Assembly: GCA_963716925.1 (NCBI GenBank)
Contig: CAVQUX010000014.1
Location: forward strand, 620,001-684,000
From: DAISKN01 sp963716925
GTDB lineage: Bacteria; Acidobacteriota; Vicinamibacteria; Marinacidobacterales; SMYC01
DNA length: 64,000 nt
Reading direction: 5' to 3'
Shown here: positions 33,245-43,765 of the stretch, one piece after another
How the letters are laid out: each line of letters begins with the position of its first letter
How positions within the stretch are numbered: the stretch's first letter is position 1
The notes under the pieces: model-generated
What the model saw: the letters and a program-made list of their open reading frames with translations, nothing else
What the model was told of the DNA's origin: nothing
Database searches by the model: none
Program-made: the position numbers and the translations under genes

Positions 33245-34191
33245 ATCGGCGGCTTCCCGTCGGGATACTTCTCGGCCTGCTCTACACGGCTCCAGGGTTC
33301 GCGGGCCAGCAACCCGCCGGCGACGATCGCCCGCAGTTCCGCGTGAGCGTCGATACCGTCAGCCTGGCGGTGTCGGTGCTCGACGGCGACGGGCGACTCG
33401 TGACCGACCTTCCGCGGGAAAACTTCCAGATCTGGGAGGACGGAGTCGAGCAGCAGATCCAGTTCTTCTCGCATGGCGAGCTGCCGCTCCGGATGGTAAT
33501 CCTCGTCGACACTTCGGGCAGCATGCGCTCGAAGCTGGAGCTGGCGCAGGAGGCCGCGGTCCGTTTCGTTCGCTCGCTCAAATCGGGCGATCAGGTTCAG
33601 GTCGTGGAGTTCAACGACCGGGTGCTGACCCTCGCCGAGTTCACGTCCGACTTCGATCAAGTGGAGCAGGCGATCCGGCAAACCCAGGCGACGGGCGCCA
33701 CCACACTCTATAACGCCCTTTACGTGTCATTGAAGGATCTCCACCGGGAGAACCCGGAGGAGCTCGACCGCAGGGCCATCGTGGTCCTCTCCGACGGAAA
33801 CGACACCAAGTCGGTTCTCGGGTTCGAGGACGTGAAGGAGCAGGCGCGAAAGAGCAGCGTCGTGATCTACGCGATCTCGCTCCGCGCGACCGACGAGGAT
33901 CTCGCCAAGGAGAAGTACCGCAACGCGAAGTACGAGCTCGACATGCTCGCCCGGGAGAGCGGCGGCGTCTCTTACGCTCCCGAGACCATCGGGGACCTCG
34001 CAGGGGTGTACGAGCAGATTGCGACCGAGCTGAAGAGCCAGTACAGCCTGGGCTACGTTTCGACCAACCCCACCGCCGACGGCGGATGGCGACGGCTGCA
34101 GATCGTCTCGAAAGAGGCGGGCACCGCGATACGCAGCCGCGGCGGCTACTTCGCCCCGCGCCCGGCCCGGCGATCGCGCCGCGCCCGCTGA
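33241..34191 (+). CDS. Secreted VWA-domain protein ('VWFA-related Acidobacterial' type)
   Basis: A 316-residue protein. Residues 1-22 form a signal peptide (cleavage near GFAGQ). An N-terminal beta domain follows, with the family-typical FRVSVDTVSLAVSVLDGDG and VTDLPRENFQIWEDGVEQQI. The VWA domain then begins at about residue 84 with an intact MIDAS motif D90-T-S-G-S94. The C-terminal SQYSLGYVSTNP and RRLQIVSK also match the acidobacterial family. It presumably mediates metal-dependent protein contacts in the periplasm or at the surface. It is coupled to the FHA gene (ATGA) and to the sulfatase-like gene (TGATG). Confidence 0.88.
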   Translation: MNRRLPVGILLGLLYTAPGFAGQQPAGDDRPQFRVSVDTVSLAVSVLDGDGRLVTDLPRENFQIWEDGVEQQIQFFSHGELPLRMVILVDTSGSMRSKLELAQEAAVRFVRSLKSGDQVQVVEFNDRVLTLAEFTSDFDQVEQAIRQTQATGATTLYNALYVSLKDLHRENPEELDRRAIVVLSDGNDTKSVLGFEDVKEQARKSSVVIYAISLRATDEDLAKEKYRNAKYELDMLARESGGVSYAPETIGDLAGVYEQIATELKSQYSLGYVSTNPTADGGWRRLQIVSKEAGTAIRSRGGYFAPRPARRSRRAR

Positions 34192-36403
34192 TGCGGCCCC
34201 ACGGGCTACTCCTTTCTCTTCTCGGCCTGGTCACCTGCGCGGCCCGCGAGGAGCGCGCTCCCTCGCGGACGAACGTGGTTCTCGTCACCGTCGACACTCT
34301 TCGCGCGGACCGGCTCGGGGCCTACGGAAACGCCTCGGGTTTGACTCCGAACCTCGATCGCCTCGCGCGGTCCGGGGTGGTGTTCGAGAACGCGAGCGCC
34401 GCGGCCCCGCTCACCCTCCCCTCCCATGCCTCGATCCTCACGGGCACCTATCCCCTCCGCCACGGGGTTCGCGACAACGGGGGATACCACCTCGCGCCGG
34501 AGAGCGTGACTCTCGCGGAGACGCTCGCGGCGCGGAGCTACCGCACGGGAGCCTTCGTCGGGGCGTTCGTGCTCGACTCCCGCTGGGGCCTCGACCAGGG
34601 GTTCGAACGGTACTTCGACGACTTCGACTTCGAGAGCTTCGACGACGTGAGCCTGGGATCGGTCTCGCGGCGGGGAGACGAGGTCGTTTCAGAGGCGCTC
34701 GCGTGGATGGGCGGGGCGAAAGCCGGCCCGTTCTTCGCCTGGCTGCACCTCTACGATCCGCATGCGCCCTACGAGCCCCCGGAGCCCTACCGGAGCCGCC
34801 GCGCGGGGGAGCGGTACGGGCTCTACGACGGCGAAGTGGTTTACGTGGACGAGCTCATCGGACGACTCCTCGACTGGCTCTCGCGGGAGTCTCTGGATGA
34901 GGCGACGGTAGTCGTGGTGATGGCAGACCACGGGGAGGCTCTCGAGGACCACGGCGAGCTCGACCATGGGTTCTTCATCTACGACGCCACGATGAAAGTC
35001 CCCTTCATTATTAGAGCGCCGGCTCTTCCGAAAGGGGTCCGCGTCCGAGCCCAGGTTCGCTCTATCGACCTCATGCCGACGGTTCTGGATCTCGTGGGGC
35101 TTCCTCCGGAGCCGTCGGTTCAGGGAACGAGCCTTCTTCCCCTCGCCCTCGGCGAGAGCAGAGCCTCGATCTCGTCGCCTACGGCGAGTCCCATTACCCC
35201 CGACTCCATTACGGCTGGAGCGAGCTCCGGTCTCTCCGAAGCGAAGAGTTTCATTTCATCGACGCCCCCTCCCCCGAGCTCTACGACCTGCGCATCGACC
35301 CGGGGGAGACTCGAAACCTCGCCCTCGAACGGCCGGACGCCGTCTCCGAGCTTCGAGGGCGGCTCGAGGACGAGCTCGAGCGGTACCCTGGAGCGCTCGA
35401 GGTGCGGGAGCCCGAGGCGCTCGACGACGAGACCAGGGAGAAACTGACGGCCCTCGGCTATCTCGGAGGTCCCCGGCGAAGAGCACCGGGCGGCGGGGCG
35501 GGCTCGACGCTCGCGGACCCCAAGGACAAGATAGAGATCCATCTCCGGGTGAAAGCCGCCGAGTCCTCTCTCGGCGACGGTCGGGTCGACGAAGCGCTCG
35601 CCGACATCGAGCGGGTCCTGTCCCTCGATCCCCAGGTGGTCGAAGCGCATCGCATTCGGGGAGACGCCTACAAAGCGAAGCGAAACCTTCCGCGCGCGGC
35701 GGCGGCCTATCGCGATGCGCTCGCGCTCGAGCCGGAGTACAAAGTGGCGGCGTTCCACCTCGCCCTCGTGGACCTGGAGATGGGCCGGGCGGATGCGGCC
35801 GAGGCCGGTCTCCGCCGCGTGCTCCAGCTGGATCCGCGCGACAACAAGAGCTACTTCCTGCTCGCGAAGCTTCTCATCGCCCGTCGGGATTTCGACTCGG
35901 CGCTCGAAGTCCTCGATCGAGGAATCGAGAGCGCCGGCGACGGGGCCCCGTTCCAGACGACTCGGGCCGAGATCTATCTCGCGCGGGAGGATCTCGAGAA
36001 CGCGGAGAGGGCCGTCAACGCCGCGCTGGCGCTCGACGCGGACTCTCCGCGGGCGCACCACTACCTCGGCTGGATCCGCGCCCGCCGGGGAGACGTCTCC
36101 GGAGCGATCGACGCGTACGAGAAAGAGCTCGCTCTTTTCCCTCACGACCCGGGGACGTTCCTGAACCTGGCGGAGCTCTATCGAAGGGATGGCCGTCTCG
36201 CGGACGAGATCCGCGTCCTCGAGGGAGCCCTCAGCAAGGCGCCTCGTCTGGCCGTGGTCTGCGTCCGCCTCGGCCGCGCTTACCTCGAGGCCGGTCAGTT
36301 CGATCGAGCCGGCTCGCTCTTGCGGCAGGGCCTATCCCTTGGCCCCGACCCGGAGTCGGAAGCACTCGCGAGGGCTCTGCTCTCATCCAATGCATTGAAT
36401 TAG
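34191..36403 (+). CDS. Sulfatase-like/alkaline-phosphatase-superfamily lipoprotein with TPR repeats, broken by one frameshift
   Basis: A two-part protein of 737 residues once one missing base near 35155-35163 is restored. A short leader ends in a lipobox-like LVTC. The catalytic half has NVVLVTVDTLRADRLGAYG, the nucleophile loop TLPSHASILTGTY and the metal-binding VVMADHGEALEDHGE. The C-terminal half, found in the second frame from GESHYPRLHYGWSELRSL on, ends in about six TPR units (for example AAAYRDALALEPEYKVAAFH). The intact paralogue at 48015-50036 confirms both the domain order and the frameshift. The nucleophile position is Thr, not the Cys/Ser of true sulfatases. It is the third gene of the FHA-VWA operon. 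Confidence 0.82.
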
Positions 36404-36552
36404 CCATCCAAAAAACCGGGGCTATCGTTCATCCCGCCCCCGATCGAACCCTGTAAGTAATTCATAAATAATCATCTAGCAGATACTCTTTCATGGCATC
36501 CATTTTGTACGCCCATATCGTGGAATCGAGAGAAACCTGAGGAGGTACGTCG

Positions 36553-39358
36553 ATGAAACGAATTGCCCTTGGCCTCATCGGAAGCCTGGTCCTCGCGAGC
36601 CTCGTCGCCGCTCAGACGACGGGGAATATCGACGGGACCGTAAGCGACGACACCGGGGCCGTACTGCCTGGCGCCACGGTCACCATCAGCAGCCCGTCGC
36701 TTCTGGGAGGCTCGCGATCCTCGGTTACCAACGAACGCGGCGCGTTTCGCTTTCCCTCCCTGGCTATCGGAATCTATTCGGTCCAGGCCGAGCTTCCCGG
36801 ATTCGAGACGGTGCGCTTCGACAACGTATCCGTCGGTATCGGCTCGACCGCGACCCTTCCCATCACCCTCAAAGTGGCAGCCGTCACCGAGACGGTCACG
36901 GTCGTGGGCGAGTCCCCGATCGTCGACGTGAGAAACGCGGGCACCGGAACGAACTTCGAGAACGAGATCCTCGAAGAGGTCCCGACCCGCCGCGGTATGG
37001 CCGACCTCATGCAGCTCGCACCCGGCATGACGAACGACTACGGCGACAGCGGGTCTTCCCGGGTCATCGCCTTCGGGTCGAACCGCCAGTCGAACTCCTG
37101 GAACGTGGACGGCATCAACGTGACCGCTCCCGAGACCGGCTCGGCCTGGCTCGACATCAACGTCGACAACATCGAGGAGATCCAGGTCTATGGCACCGGA
37201 GCTCCCGCGGAGTACGGGAGCCACACCGGCGCCGTTTTGAACGTGGTGACCAAGAAAGGCGGGAACGAGTTCAGCGGCGGGGCGAGCTACTACGGCCAAT
37301 GGGATGCGGTCACCGGCAGCAACGTACTCGCCGACACCGACTCGGGTCAGATTTGCGACACCGAATCCCCGACCTGCACCGGGTACTACCGCGACATCTA
37401 CCGCGAGTTCAACGCGCGGATCGGCGGACCCATCGTCCAGGACCGGGTCTGGTTCTACGCCTCCGGTCAGTACTACCGCAGCAACGCATTCGATCCGGGA
37501 ACGATTCCCGGCGGCGAGGGCGACACCCCCAACCGGACGGATCGAATGGATTTCAAGATGACCACCAAGATCGGACAGAAGCACGAGCTCTCCGGTCTCG
37601 TCCATTGGGACAACTGGGGAGGTGGAGTCAGCCCATCGCCGTTCTACACCCAGTCCGCGAACGTCGAGGAAACGGGAAAGAATCCCGCCTGGGGAGCAAC
37701 CTGGACCTCGATTCTCTCGGACCAGAGTCTTCTCGAGCTCAAGTACGCCGGGTGGTGGTCGGATGACATTTACCAATCGGCGACCAAGAGCTTCGACGAG
37801 CCCTTCATCGACTACACGCCGGCTCAGGGCGGCCCCACCCGCTATTCGGGCGGACTTCTCTATCCCTGGGACTACACGACCTGGAGGCAGCAGTTCAACG
37901 CGAAGGTCACGACCTATGCCGATGATTTCCTCAACGCGCAGCACGACATTCGCTTCGGAGTCCAGTTCAGCAAGGGGTCGGCATTCACCAACCGGGGCAT
38001 CGGCCCAAACGGGACTTACGCGTACAACTACTACGGGTACACCTATCGGTCGTACCAGGACCCGTTCCAGTACGGAGGTACGTCTCGCGATCTCGGATTC
38101 TTCATCGACGATACGATGACATTGAACGATCGGGTGACGTTGAACCTTGGTGTCCGCGCCGATTTCAACAAAGGCGGTGTTCCCGACTACGAGCGGTTGA
38201 CGACGGGTACGCCCTCCATTGCCCAGGCCCTGAACGCCATGGGAACGGGAGAGACCGTGCCCGGTATCGGGAACATCGTCGACTGGAAGCTCATCTCGCC
38301 TCGATTCGGGATCACGGTGCAGCCGACGGAGTCGGGACGCTCGGTACTGAGGGCGTCGTTCGGCGTCTACTACGAGGGGAACGTGATCGGGAACTGGGAT
38401 TTTCCGCCGCCTGGAGTGCCAGCGCAGACCTTCATGGTACGCGCCCCGGGTGAGACCGACTTTGTATTCCACCACGACATCACGACGTCCGAGGTCGGCT
38501 TCGATCCGGATCTCGCCGCGCCCCGAACGCTGCAGTACTCGGCGGGATTCGAGCAGCAGTTCGGTGCGGACATGTCCTTCGAGGTCCAGTACGTCCACAA
38601 GGATACGCAGGATCTCGTCGGATGGGAGATCCTGGACGGAGTCTACGAAACGGTCCCCTACACGGACTATTTCGGGAACACCTACGATCTCCTGAACGCC
38701 GTCGTCGATCCGGTGGTTCGAAAGGGGAACGACCCGGGGAACTTCCCCGGTGCGGGGGACTACGTGCAGAAGTACGACGGGGTCGTCTTCTCCTTCAACA
38801 AGAGGTTCCGTGATTTCTGGGCATTGAACGCTTCCTACACTTACTCCAAATCCGAAGGTCTCATCCCTCGGATGAGGGCCCAGGCCCAGTTCAATCCCTT
38901 CTACGGTTCCACGGAGGGAAGCGATCCCAACGAGCACATCAACGCCTATGGGCGACTCCAGGGAGACCGGCCGCACATGTTCCGGACCCAGGCGGTCTTC
39001 GTCCTGCCGGGCGACATCAACTTCTCCGCCTCACTCAACCTGGAACAGGGCAGAGCCACCACCCGGCAGCGAAGGATCGGAGGGCCTCAATCAGGGGACG
39101 GTGCAGATGATCCTCGAGCCGGGAGGCGTCAACCGGTTCCCGGATGTGAAGATTCTCGATCTCACCGTCGGAAAGCGCTTCCGCTTCGGCGAGGGGAACC
39201 GCGCGCTGCGGTTCGATGCCACGCTCTACAACGCTTTCAACTCCGACACGCCCATTGCCTACGCGTCGCTCGCCCTTCAGACTCTGGAGGACGAGTTCAC
39301 GCCTACCACCTGGTTCGACCCGCGCCGGCTGATGCTCCGCCTGGGATTCGAGTTCTAA
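36553..39358 (+). CDS. TonB-dependent receptor, Oar-like, with carboxypeptidase-regulatory domain (receptor 1), one frameshift
   Basis: Outer-membrane receptor of about 934 residues after removing one extra G in the GGG at 39082-39084. A signal peptide (cleavage near LVAAQ) precedes a CarboxypepD_reg-like domain (GNIDGTVSDDTGAVLPGATV), a plug domain (NAGTGTNFENEILEEVPTRR, GTGAPAEYGSHTGAVLNVVT) and a large beta-barrel ending in RLMLRLGFEF with the terminal aromatic. The 3' end beyond 39084 reads GLNQGTVQMILEPGGVNRF in another frame, aligning with receptors 2 and 3. A GGAGG site precedes the ATG. The ligand is unknown. It lies downstream of the sulfatase-like/TPR gene. Confidence 0.88.
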
Positions 39359-39372
39359 CGATAGACGGTTCC

Positions 39373-39409
39373 CTGTGAGGGGGAGGCTCCGAGCGCCTCC
39401 CCCTCACAG
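39373..39409. terminator. Strong hairpin after TonB receptor 1
   Basis: CTGTGAGGGGGAGGC (39373-39387) pairs perfectly with GCCTCCCCCTCACAG (39395-39409), a 15-base stem with a seven-base loop, 15 bases after the receptor stop codon. No U-run follows on either strand. It also covers the stop codon of the convergent ATPase gene, so it probably separates the two transcripts. Confidence 0.55.
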
Positions 39410-40579
39410 CTCCTCCAGGAACTCCTGCCAGGGCAGCGCCCGAACGCCGGGCGCGAGCGCTCGGGTGACGGCACCCGATGCCGGTGCTTCGTGCACCAGA
39501 CTCATCGCCACCCTCGCCCGGCCGCGACCTTTCTTCTTCGCGGCCTCCATGAGCCGCAGCATGGGAGCCGCCATCGACGGGACCACGGTGCGTGTGAGTT
39601 TCGCCTCGACGAGCGAAAGCGAACCACCTCGTCCGGGGATCACGAAATCCACTTCGAGACCTTGCTCGTCGCGAAAGTAGTACAGCTCCCGGCGCCGCCC
39701 GCGATTGACCTGGGACTTGGCGATCTCCGCGGCGAGGAAACCCTCGAATAGAGCCCCCGCGAAAGGCGATTTCCGGAACTCCCGCTCCGTGTCCACTCCG
39801 AGAAGGTGGCAAGCGAGACCCGAATCACTGATGTACACCTTGGGTGACTTCAGAAGCCGCTTTCCGAGATTTTCATAGAAGGGCGGAACCACTAGCACCT
39901 GAGCCGTCGTCTCCAGAACCGAGAGCCAGTGCGTGATGGTGGGAACGCTCACCCCCAGGGGAGCGGCCAGGTCCGACTTGTTCAGGATCCGGCCGTGGCG
40001 CGTCGCGAGAACGGCGAGAAACCTCCGGAAAGTCGCCAGGTCCCTCACCGCGGCCACCTGGCGAAGGTCGCGCTCGAGATACGTCTGCAGATACGAAGCG
40101 AACCAGAGTCGGGCGTCGCGAGGACGACCGACTGCCTCCGGGTAGCCGCCGCGAAGCAGGGAGACCTTCGGCGTTTCCCGGACCGAGAACGGGAGGAGTT
40201 GGAGGACCGCCGCTCGTCCCGCCATGGACTCTGAAACACCCTCCATGAGCGGCGCCTCCTGCGAGCCCGTCAGCAGCCACTGCCCCATTCGTCGAGGCCG
40301 CCGGTCGACGCGGCTCCGGACGAGCGCGAACACTTCCGGGACGTTCTGAACCTCGTCCAGGATCGCCGGAGTCTCGATCCCGTCGAGGAAACCGTGAGGG
40401 TCGGCGCGCAGCCGAACGACGACGTCGGGGTCCTCCAGAAGGAAATAGGCGGCCCGAGGGAACAGGCGCCGCAGGAGCCAGGTTTTTCCGGCCCGCCTCG
40501 GACCGGTGAGAATGATTGCAGGAAAAGCCCTGGCCGCCCGCAGCACCTGCTTCTCCAGTAGGCGGGGAACATGTCGCAC
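39404..40579 (-). CDS. ATP-binding protein with C-terminal DUF4143
   Basis: A 391-residue AAA-type ATPase of the AAA_14/DUF4143 group. Walker A is TGPRRAGKT (residues 25-33), Walker B is AILDEVQNVP (about residues 71-80) and the sensor region LLTGSQE follows. The DUF4143 half includes LAVLATRHGRILNKSDLAAPLG, a winged-helix-like part, and a nuclease-like DEQGLEVDFVI...LVEAKL segment near residue 310-330. Function in bacteria is unclear, with roles in defence or toxin-like systems proposed for relatives. The start is GTG at 40579 directly after a palindromic promoter, with no ribosome-binding site, which suggests a leaderless message. Confidence 0.85.
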   Translation of the reverse strand: MRHVPRLLEKQVLRAARAFPAIILTGPRRAGKTWLLRRLFPRAAYFLLEDPDVVVRLRADPHGFLDGIETPAILDEVQNVPEVFALVRSRVDRRPRRMGQWLLTGSQEAPLMEGVSESMAGRAAVLQLLPFSVRETPKVSLLRGGYPEAVGRPRDARLWFASYLQTYLERDLRQVAAVRDLATFRRFLAVLATRHGRILNKSDLAAPLGVSVPTITHWLSVLETTAQVLVVPPFYENLGKRLLKSPKVYISDSGLACHLLGVDTEREFRKSPFAGALFEGFLAAEIAKSQVNRGRRRELYYFRDEQGLEVDFVIPGRGGSLSLVEAKLTRTVVPSMAAPMLRLMEAAKKKGRGRARVAMSLVHEAPASGAVTRALAPGVRALPWQEFLEEL

Positions 40580-40580
40580 G

Positions 40581-40613
40581 TGAGAATGTTAAAGTGCAAC
40601 TTCAAAATTCTCA
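40581..40613 (-). promoter_or_regulatory. Palindromic promoter/operator of the DUF4143 ATPase gene
   Basis: A 33-base near-palindrome with 13 of 16 positions paired about its centre at 40597. On the minus strand it also contains TTGAGA, 17 bases and TAACAT, a plausible -35/-10 pair ending about seven bases before the GTG start. A dimeric repressor binding here would block the promoter, and autoregulation by the ATPase's own DNA-binding part is possible. Confidence 0.5.
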
Positions 40614-40652
40614 AGTCCGTGAATCGGGCTTCACTCGCTGCGAATGCGGACG

Positions 40653-42330
40653 TCAACGGGGGATCAGGGGAAGGACGATGCGGGAGGGACGGGAGGCGCT
40701 GTGATGGATCTCCTGGCGCGCGACCACGCTGCGCGAGCTTGCGCCGATGGGCTCTCCCGTATTCAGGTTGCGATCGAAGTGGGGGAAGAGGCTCGAGGTC
40801 ACGTGAATACGGATGCGATGTCCGGCCGAAACAGGTTCGAGGTCACGAGGCGATTCAGCCGGATCGGAGCCACGACGCCCGGCTCGAGAAGATCGACCCT
40901 GTCCTCGCCGTCGCGGTAGCGGGCCCGGAGCACCTCGACCGTCGGACTCATGAGGTTGAACGCGCGTCCGTCCGGATGGACGTCGAGAAGCCGAACGACG
41001 AAGTCGGTGTCCCGGGCCGAGGAGGAGACGAAGAGCTCGACTTCGATGTGGCCCGTGACCTCGACGTCCTTCTCGAGAGGCTCGGTCTCGTAGACCAGAA
41101 CGTCCTGACGTCTTTCGAGGGGACTCTGATCGTAGGGACCTTGCACTCCGCCGTGCGGGTCGACCACGGGGTCGAGAGGGTCGTACGTCGTACCCGTCGG
41201 AGCGCTCGTCGCCCGGGCGGCTCGAGCGTGAGCCTGCCGCCGCTTCTCAAGTAATAGGGCGTCTCCACCCTGCGCGCGAGAGGCCAGTCGTCCTCTTCGC
41301 GCCAGGCGTTCTCCCCCATGACGAAGATCGAGACCGGCTTCTCGCGGTCGAGGCCGTTCTTCTCGCCTTTGAGGTGGAAGTCGAACCATCGCAGCAGCAG
41401 CTCGTCGTGATCGAGCCCCGCGTTCACTCCGAAGTCGAGCTCACCCTCACGGATGCGATCGAGCCGCGGTGTTCCGTGCCGCCAGGGGCCGATGACGAGG
41501 CGGCTTCCGTTCTTCCGCGTTCCCCGGAAGTTGCGGATCGCGCCCACCGGACCGTACCCCTCGTCGTGCCAGCCGGAGAGGTTGAGCGCCGGGATCTCGA
41601 TCTCGTCGTAGCGGGCCTCGACGTTCGCGAAGTCCCAATAGGGACCGTCCTCGGGGTGCGCGAGCCAGTCGTAGTACACGGGGGCCGCGTCGCGAAGGAT
41701 GGGAAGCTCGGCAAGAGGAAGAAATCGAAGCCATTCCTCCCGGTGCTTCTCCCAGAGCTCGTCGGCCTCGACGTCGGTCTTCGGACCTGGAAGGCCGGAT
41801 CGGGCGCGCACGTCCGGGGCGATGTTCAGATAGAACCACGAGATCCACGACAGATCCCAGGCCCCCCCGGTGAAGAAGAAGTGGCGCGCGTTCGAAAAGC
41901 ACATGAGCGGAGTGATGGTCACGAGGTGCGGAGGCTTCTCCATCGCTGCCAGCCACTGGACGGCCCCCGGATACGAGAGACCCGCCATGCCCACCTTGCC
42001 ATTCACGTGGGGAAGAGACGCGACCCATTCGACGGTGTCGTATCCGTCCTGCCCCTCCTGGTGGTAGGGGCGGAAGACGCCGTCGGAGGCGTATCGACCG
42101 CGCACGTCCTGGGCGACGACCACGTAGCCCGCGCGGGCGGCGCGGATGGCGAAGGAATCCCGCCACTCGTAGGCCTTGCCGTAGGGAGTGCGCAGGAGAA
42201 TCGCGGGATAGCGGCCGTCTCCCTCGGGCCTCAAGATGTCGGCCCGGAGAATGACGCCGTCCCGCATCGTCGCGGGAACATCGGTCTCCAGGACGAGGCT
42301 CGCGGCAATCGCGAGAAGTACCGGGATCAC
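40653..42330 (-). CDS. CocE/NonD family hydrolase (Xaa-Pro dipeptidyl-peptidase-like), broken by two frameshifts
   Basis: Alpha/beta hydrolase with the CocE architecture. Landmarks are TMRDGVILRADILRPEGDG, DVRGRYASDGVF, the serine nucleophile in GLSYPGAVQW, the aspartate in SGWHDEGYG and histidine in GPWRHG, then a C-terminal jelly-roll. The frame breaks near 41213-41215 (one G missing in a GGGG) and again near 40822 (one G missing). Restoring both gives GATSAPTGTTYDPLDPV, then FRPGHRIRIHVTSSLFPHF as in the intact paralogue at 43762, and a 559-residue protein. A signal peptide is likely (GTG start, IPVLLAIAASLVLE). It is the last gene of a three-gene operon, joined to the MmgE/PrpD gene by a GTGA overlap. 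Confidence 0.82.
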
Positions 42331-43765
42331 GCGGGAACCGAGGCCTTCGCGATGGCGGCCGCTTCCGGAATCGAGGCTACCGACCAGCAGAGCGACAGCA
42401 GATTCTGGACTTCGCCCTGCAAGAGAAGCCCCTCCGCCTGGCCGCGGAACTTCGTCTCGAGGTCACGGTCGCTCAGAGGGTTCTCGAGGCTTCCGACGAC
42501 GTGGTCGATGCGTTTTTCGACGGCGCGGCCCGAGGAGAGCACCACTCGCGCGTAGACTTGTTCCTCGCGCACTCCGGGATCCACGGTCGCGCTCACCCGG
42601 TCGCGGAGCGCCACCACCTCGGGGTCGCGCACCGCTTCGTCGCTGTACTCCCTCTGGCCCACCACTCCGCGTAGGAGGGCGACGGCGGCCGAGTGATAGA
42701 CGCTGAACTTCCCTTCGAGCCCTTTCATCGGGCTCTTCTTTCCCGTGAGCTCCAGGACCAGCGGGTGAACCCGGAGCTCGACCTTCTCGATCTCGGACGC
42801 CTTCAGCCTATGCTCGTTTCGGAGTTGAATGCAGGCGTCGATGGTCGGATGGATGACGATCCCGCAGGGAAAGGGCTTGTAGGTGTTGCGGGTCACTTCG
42901 TAAGTTTCGCCGAGACCCCGGGTAAGCTTCGAGAAGTCTCGATTCTCCGACAGGACGTGGGCGAATCCCCGGGGCGCCTCGAGGCCCTGCTCGGAGCTGG
43001 TGAAGCTCTTCGCCGCGAGAAGCGCCGCGGTGAGGCCGTTCTGCGCGGCCCGGCCCGGATGGAAGGCCTTGCACATCGTTCCGAACATCTCCCGTAGCCC
43101 GGAGGATTGCGTCGCGGCGATGCCGAGGGCCCAGGTCATCTGCGTCTCGTCGAGGCCCAGGATCTTTCCCGCCGCGGCCGCCGCCCCGAAGACTCCGGCG
43201 CTCCCGGTGATGTGATAGCCCCGGTCGTAGTGCCAGGGATAGACCGACATTCCGATGCGGCACTCGACCTCGACTCCGAGGATGAACGCGTGGAGGAAAT
43301 CGGCGCCGCTCATCCCCCCCGCTCGGCGAGCGCCAGGAGCACGGGCGCCACCGGTCCCGCCGGGTGGATGATCGTCTCGAGGTGGGTGTCGTCGAAGTCC
43401 AGCACGTGGGAGCTGATGCCGTTGAGGAGCGACGCGTGGAGGATGTCGAGGCGCTCCTTCCGGCCGAGGATCGTCGCCGCCCGAGGGCCCGAGAGCTCGG
43501 AGAGAGCGGACAGAGCGCAATCCACCGTCTCGTGACGGGCGCCTCCCAGCGCACAGCCCACCCAGTTGACGATCGAGCGCGCGGCTTCCTTTCGCGCGTC
43601 CTCGGGGATCCCGGACCACTTCGAGTCGACGACGAACCGGGCGAGCCGGCGGGTGACGCCGGCGTCGGTCGACGGGGCCGCCCGCGGCGGCAGCCCCAGG
43701 GACAATGCGCCGGGAACGGCGCCCGACGATTTCAGAAAGGTTCTTCTGGAGATGCTCATGCTCAT
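42327..43765 (-). CDS. MmgE/PrpD family protein with Tat signal, broken by one frameshift
   Basis: Member of the MmgE/PrpD family (2-methylcitrate dehydratase and relatives such as cis-aconitate decarboxylase). Its first residues, SISRRTFLKSSGAVPGALSL, are a classic twin-arginine signal, so the folded protein should be exported, unlike cytoplasmic PrpD. The body includes SIVNWVGCALGG, DFDDTHLETIIHPAG, HITGSAGVFGAAAAAGK, TWALGIAATQSSGLREMFG and KPFPCGIVIHP. The frame is lost in a run of seven C (43314-43320), and adding one base gives ALAERGGMSGADFLHAF and a 479-residue protein. It overlaps both flanking CocE hydrolase genes by four bases. Confidence 0.83.
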
